Assembly: GCA_018830905.1 (NCBI GenBank)
Contig: JAHJRM010000062.1
Span: 1-15,834 of the forward strand
Direction of reading: 5' to 3'
DNA from: Nanobdellota archaeon
GTDB lineage: Archaea; Nanobdellota; Nanobdellia; Pacearchaeales; GW2011-AR1
Length of the DNA stretch: 15,834 bases
Part shown: positions 11,950-15,834 of the stretch, piece by piece
Position numbering within the stretch: the first letter of the stretch is position 1
How the letters are laid out: the number at the start of each line of letters is the position of its first letter
Notes under the pieces: model-generated
The model's database searches: none
The model's input: only the letters and a program-made list of their open reading frames with translations
Told to the model about the DNA's origin: nothing
Position numbers and translations under genes: made by a program

Positions 11950-13992
11950 AAATTCTTATATCAATAAATCATATTCAATGAGATAAGCAAAGGAATCCAC
12001 TAGTTGAATGAATGAAAATTACTACCAACACTATTAGACGGATAGCTTGGTTTTGGTTCTGACGAAAGACGTGGCAAGCTGCGATAAGCTCGGGGGAGTT
12101 GCATGCAAACATTGATCCCGAGATTTCTGAATTATCCCGAGAGGGAAAGTCACGCCGGGAATTGAAACATCTTAGTACCGGCAGGAAAAGAAAATAAATA
12201 ATGATGCCCTTATTAGCAGAGAGCGAAAAGGGTACAGGGCAAACTGAATCTACTTTCGAAAGAGAGTTAGAGATGTGGTGAAGATAAGTGGCTAAGTCAA
12301 TGAGTCGAAGTCGCCTGGAAAGGTGCACTGCAGAGGGTGATAGTCCCGTAGGCAAAGTTGATATGTTGCTCTTTAAAAGAGTAGGGCCCCCTGGATTGGG
12401 GGTCTGAATATGGCAGGATTAACTGCTAACCCTAAATATAACCAAAGTCCGATAGCGCAATAGTACCGCGAGGGAAAGCTGAAAAGTTCTCTTGACAGAG
12501 AGTGAAAAGACTTGAAATCTAATAGTTACAGATTGTTACTGCTCCTACGGGAGTTGTAACGTACGTTTTGAAGAACGGGCCAGGGAGTTTATTTATGTGG
12601 CGAGGCTAACTTTTTTATAAGGTAACCGGAGCGAAAGCAAGTCTTAACCGGCGTTAGTCACATGGATGAGACCTGAAGCCAAGTGATCTATTCATGGACC
12701 GGGTGAAGTCTTCCGAAAGGAGGATGGAGGCCCAAACCGTTGTTACGTGCATGTACTCGGGTGATCTGTGAATAGGGGTGAAATGCCTATCTAACTTGGC
12801 GATGGCTGGTTCCTGCTGAAATATGCCTTCGTATAGTCTTGTCTAGTTTGTCAGCGATGTAAAGTACGGATAAAATTTGCAGGGTCAAATGATTACGGAA
12901 TTTTTTCCAACTCAGAAGCTGTTGACTGCGTACGACAAGAAACAGGGGCAGTATGTAAGATACTGTTCCGAAACCGGAACAATGGAGTCCGGAGTTAAGG
13001 TCCCTAAATCTGTATTAAGTGTATCGAAAGGTGTCTTGAACCTGAGACAGCGGGGATGTAAGCTTAGAAGCAGCTAACATTTAAAGAAAGCGTAACAGCT
13101 CACCCGTCGAGGTCCAGGGCCCTGAAAATGGACGGGGCTAAATACAGTACCGATACTCCGGCGGCTCTCAGATGAGAGTTCGGGTAAGCAGGCGTGCTTT
13201 TTGTACAGAAGCATCTTCGAGAGAAGGTGTGGAACGAGAAGCAATGAGAATCCTGGTGGTAGTAGGATGTGATATTCCTGAGAACGGAATACGTCGAAAG
13301 GGTAAGGTTTCCTTGGCAATATATGTTATCCAAGGGTTAGTCAGCACCTAAGTCATTTCTTAACCGAGAATGACGATGGAGGGCAGGTTAATATTCCTGC
13401 ATTGATTGAATCTTACATAGTGCGAATCGCTTTCGGATAGGTGAGCACTCGAGAGAGTGTTTTGATAGAGAAGTTTAGTTAGCGTAATGCTTAGATCTTT
13501 TTGAATCTGTCAAACAAAATCACCGATTCCGGGAGTCAATGAAAAGTTTGTACTCTTGATTTAATCAGCTGTACCCACAACCGACACTGGTACCCAAGCT
13601 GAAAAGGCTAAGACGTGAAAGGCGAAACCAACTAAGGGAACTCGGCAAATTAGTCCTGTAGCTTAGGCTCAAGGGATGTCTATCTTTGTGTCTTTAGTAA
13701 TATGGATGCATCGATAGATCTCAGTAACAAAGATGGCCCGACTGTTTACCAAAAACGTAGCCAAGTGCTAATCCGAAAGGACTTGTATACTTGGTGAGAC
13801 CTGCCCAGTGGTGGTGTCTCAAACTCCTTTTCAAGGGAGCTAAGGCCCGCCAAACGGCGGGGGTAACTATGACCCTCAATTTAGGGGGCATCAAAATCTG
13901 GCTGTATGCGGGAAACTCCTGTTAAGCATTTAGTACCAGTCGTTTCACGACGGTAAAAATCTAAATGATAGGGACAATCCGCAGGAAACCAA

Positions 13993-14004
13993 AGCTATAT
14001 AAAC
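13993..14004 (+). promoter_or_regulatory. TATA box of the intron-encoded endonuclease gene
   Basis: GCTATATAAACT lies in the P6 side of the intron. Its TATATAAA core (13996-14003) is centred 25.5 nt before the ATG at 14025, the same spacing as the leaderless host genes here. It also lies between possible P6 arms (CTAT 13994-13997 and ATAG 14029-14032). Confidence 0.6.
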
Positions 14005-14024
14005 TTAACCTTCGTATGAGGGTT

Positions 14025-14507
14025 ATGAATAGAAACCGATTCATTTCTTATTTTTTAGGTTTTGTTGATGGCGAGGGATGTTTTAATATCTCTTTAAAGA
14101 AACAAGATTCTGCAAAAATGAGATGGGTGCTTGACCCTATATTTCATGTGACACAACATAAGAATCATAAGAAATTATTATACAATTTCCAGAAGATGTT
14201 AGGTTGTGGAACAGTAATAAAAAAATACGGGCAACCAGACACTATGCAATTCATAGTGCAGAGCAGAAAAGAATTGGTAGAAAAGATAATTCCTTTTTTC
14301 AAAAAACACAAACTAATTGTTAAGAAAAAAAATTTTGAACTATTTGCAGAAGTTGTTGAAGGTTTAGACCAACATCAACATAGTAATGTTCGAGATTTTA
14401 AGAAGCTAATAAGAAAAGTTTTTGTTATGAACAATAAAGGAAAATATAGGAGATATAATCTCCAAGAAGTTTTAGATTCTTTGGGATCCTCAGAGACTAT
14501 ACGCTAG
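14025..14507 (+). CDS. LAGLIDADG homing endonuclease (single motif, I-CeuI-like)
   Basis: Intron-encoded homing endonuclease that would cut intronless 23S genes and drive intron copying into them. From ATG 14025 it is 160 aa. FISYFLGFVDGEGCFNIS (6-23) is the LAGLIDADG helix and following strand; one motif means it should work as a homodimer. DPIFHVTQH and EKIIPFF recall the chloroplast enzyme I-CeuI (remembered as DPEFNVTQH and EKVIPFY), which is encoded at the same L1923 site; an alignment is needed. An earlier in-frame ATG at 13965 lies in the P5a strand and is unlikely to be used, because a TATA box sits 25.5 nt before 14025. The last codons (SSETIR, stop) overlap the ribozyme R/P7/P3 strand. 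The frame is intact, so the gene looks functional. Confidence 0.9.
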   Translation: MNRNRFISYFLGFVDGEGCFNISLKKQDSAKMRWVLDPIFHVTQHKNHKKLLYNFQKMLGCGTVIKKYGQPDTMQFIVQSRKELVEKIIPFFKKHKLIVKKKNFELFAEVVEGLDQHQHSNVRDFKKLIRKVFVMNNKGKYRRYNLQEVLDSLGSSETIR

Positions 14508-15576
14508 ACACGAACTAAATTGCAATTCGTGATGATATAGTCCGATCTGCATGGAGACATGCAGAGGTTTGCTCGCGCAAATCCGCCTTGTTTATCAAGG
14601 TCAGTAGCCCTACGGGGTGAAAGTAACAGTTTGCTTAAGGTAGCGTAATGCCTTGTCATCTGAATGGTGACGTGCATGAATGGTTTAACGAGGTTGTCAC
14701 TGTCCCTAGTTGGAACCTTCTGAACACATCGCGTGGTGCAAAGACCACGGACGCCTAGTGGGAAGCTAAGACCTTGTGGAACTTTACTGCAACTTGTTGT
14801 TGTAATCTTAAGAGAGACGCATAGAATAAGTAGGAGCGTCGATGTCAGCATTTTGGTGCTGGCGGAGCAAAATATGTAATACTACTCGTTTTTTTTAAGA
14901 TTTCTTACCCTTTAGGGGACAGCTGCAGGCGGGCAGTTTGGCTGGGGCGGCACCCTGTCGAAAATATATCGATAGGACCCAAAGACAAACTCATCCAGCT
15001 TGGAAATCTGGAGTTGAGTGCGAGGGCAAAAGTTTGTCTGAATGCATTTTGAAAAGCAAGAAATGCATGATCGAAAGATTGGCCTAGTGAACCCACGTGC
15101 TTTTTTAATAGAAGCCGTGTCTGATAGAAAAGTTACCCCAAGGATAATAAGCTGGTCGCCCCCGATAGTCCGAATTGACGGGGCGGTTTGGTATTTCGCT
15201 GTCGGCTCTCCCTATCCTGCGCGTGCAGAAGCGTGCAAGGGTGTCGGAGTTCACGCATTAAAAGGGATCGTTAGCTGGGTTAAGAACGTCGCGAGACAGT
15301 TTGTATGATATCTACTAGGTATGTTATTGTCTGAGTGGAACGAGTTTCTAGTACGAGAGGAACGGAACTCGGGTGCCTCTGGTGAGCAGTTGTCATTTGG
15401 CAGGCTGCATAGCTACGCACTGTATGAATAAGAGCTGAAGGCATCTAAGCTCGAAGTCATTCGCAAAACGAGACAATTAAGGCCGTCGAAGAAGACGACG
15501 TTGATAGAGTTCTTGTGTAAGATTCAAGTGCGCAAGTGCGAGAATTTCAGCATAGAACTACTAAAAGCTTTATTTA

Positions 15577-15618
15577 ATGTTTTTGTTGTTTTAAAATAAA
15601 TCATTCGTCCGCGAGTGA
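15577..15618 (+). terminator. Probable terminator after 23S rRNA
   Basis: A U-rich tract ATGTTTTTGTTGTTTT (about 15577-15592) follows the 23S end, as used by archaeal RNA polymerase to stop. After it comes a 7-bp hairpin TCATTCG-TCCG-CGAGTGA (15601-15618). Confidence 0.5.
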
Positions 15619-15834
15619 ATATTTGAATCGAACGAAAGCATTACAATATAATATCTTTGAGAATTATGGGACTTTCCTACTGCTTATTTTGTTTGATTAA
15701 AAATTTATTAAGATTCCCCTTTATGAAAGACCACATATGCTTTAAGAGCTGAATTGGGACATAAACCAGACGGAACTAGGTTTTATAATTCTAAAACATT
15801 AGAAGGCATATGTATAATCTTACCCTCAAGAGAT
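15619..15834. other. AT-rich region after the rRNA operon, possible start of a new gene
   Basis: No 5S rRNA, tRNA or complete reading frame is seen. TTTTATAATT (15781-15790) is a TATA-like box centred about 25 nt before an ATG at 15810 (MYNLTLKR...), which would fit a leaderless gene running off the window. A separate frame (about 15728 to the end) stays open for 36 codons but has no ATG start. Confidence 0.3.

Larger units (their letters stand above)
13877..14633 (+). ncRNA. Group I self-splicing intron in 23S rRNA (L1923 position)
   Basis: The whole catalytic core can be traced. P1: CCCTC (13873-13877) with GGGGG (13884-13888), placing U76.G85 at the splice site. P3: TCTGGC (13897-13902) with GCTAGA (14503-14508). 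P4: TGCGGG (13907-13912) with TCCGCA (13978-13983). P5a CATTTAG/CTAAATG, capped by ACC-GTCGT/ACGAC-GGT. P7: GACTATA (14495-14501) with TATAGTC (14536-14542). P8 CACGAA/TTCGTG (14509-14531). P9 CTGCATG-GAGA-CATGCAG (14547-14564). The P, Q, R and S boxes read TGCGGGAAAC, AATCCGCAGG, TCAGAGACTATA and GATATAGTCC. The intron ends in G14633; joining the exons restores AACTATGACCCT-CTTAAGGTAGCG. It is not a bulge-helix-bulge archaeal intron. Confidence 0.93.
12010..15577 (+). rRNA. rrl: 23S ribosomal RNA, interrupted by a group I intron
   Basis: Recognised by GCTGCGATAAGCTCGGG near the start, ATTGAAACATCTTAGTACC, TCTGAATATGGCAGGATTAA, GGTAACTATGACCCT then CTTAAGGTAGCG split by the intron, TTACCCCAAGGATAAT of the peptidyl-transferase region, GTTAAGAACGTCGCGAGACAG, the sarcin-ricin loop AGTACGAGAGGAAC (15350-15363) and the GAAGACGACGTTGATAG block near the end. 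Ends are estimated from a weak A/U helix between about 12006-12018 and 15568-15579, so both are uncertain by 10-20 nt. Without the 757-nt intron the rRNA is about 2.81 kb, slightly short for archaea. No 5S rRNA is found in the 250 bases after it. Confidence 0.95.

Noticed and set aside
11975..13333. Open frames within the first half of 23S (11975-12355 -, 12877-13077 +, 13074-13333 -)
   Set aside because: They overlap conserved 23S sequence; no protein family likeness.
13965..14024. Longer start for the homing endonuclease at ATG 13965
   Set aside because: It lies in the P5a strand and would code through the Q box; the TATA box fits ATG 14025, and the conserved LAGLIDADG block starts soon after it.
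13877..14633. Archaeal bulge-helix-bulge intron
   Set aside because: The borders do not need a BHB fold, while the P, Q, R and S boxes, P1 U.G and final G of a group I intron are all present.
14504..15308. Open frames in the second half of 23S
   Set aside because: They overlap intron P8-P9, the peptidyl-transferase region and other conserved 23S parts.
15728..15834. Open + frame containing ALRAELGHKPDGTRFYNSK
   Set aside because: No ATG start, preceded by a stop codon, and no recognised family; may be chance or a remnant.
15580..15834. 5S rRNA after 23S
   Set aside because: None of the conserved 5S blocks was seen; 5S is probably elsewhere in the genome.
1..15834. CRISPR array, integrase, insertion sequence or toxin-antitoxin pair
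   Set aside because: No regularly spaced direct repeats, no transposase or integrase motifs, and the ribbon-helix-helix gene has no adjacent toxin.

Overview
The window is archaeal. It carries a proteasome alpha subunit, SBDS/Sdo1, the exosome core (Rrp4, Rrp41, Rrp42), RNA polymerase subunit K, an archaeal-type TyrRS, an archaeal 16S/23S rRNA pair with tRNA-Ala between them, and TATA-box promoters. The AT-rich, compact layout, divergent rRNAs and many tiny or shortened genes suggest a DPANN lineage (Woesearchaeota/Pacearchaeota-like). That placement is inference and would need a 16S tree.

Left part (1-4130): one tight + strand operon, psmA-sdo1-rrp4-rrp41-rrp42-rpoK. It links protein destruction, ribosome maturation, RNA decay and transcription. 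Three junctions are TAATG overlaps, each with a GGAGG Shine-Dalgarno sequence inside the upstream gene. Next (4340-6666) come a divergent enolase and ribosomal protein S2, each with its own promoter. On the - strand lie TyrRS (6781-7740) and a stand-alone LigD-type 3'-phosphoesterase (7929-8315). A patch of small genes follows: a 52-aa ribbon-helix-helix-like protein, a 39-aa one-helix membrane protein, and an unrecognised 153-aa protein that shares one symmetric TATA box with the membrane protein.

Right part: an rRNA operon, with a promoter near 9397, 16S (about 9804-11256), tRNA-Ala(TGC) (11568-11638) and 23S (about 12010-15577). The 23S gene is interrupted at 13877-14633 by a 757-nt group I intron. 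P1, P3, P4, P5a/b, P7, P8 and P9, a U.G pair at the 5' splice site and a terminal G can all be traced. It sits at the site equivalent to E. coli L1923 and carries a single-motif LAGLIDADG endonuclease resembling I-CeuI. The endonuclease gene has its own archaeal TATA box inside the intron, spaced for a leaderless mRNA.

A structured repeat of about 125 nt, with two hairpins that keep pairing while their sequence changes, occurs before 16S, after 16S and before 23S. Degenerate relatives ending in a GCGAGCGAAGCGAGC-like motif fill several protein-gene gaps. First genes of transcription units consistently show a TATA centre about 25 nt before the ATG (leaderless), and this was used to choose starts.
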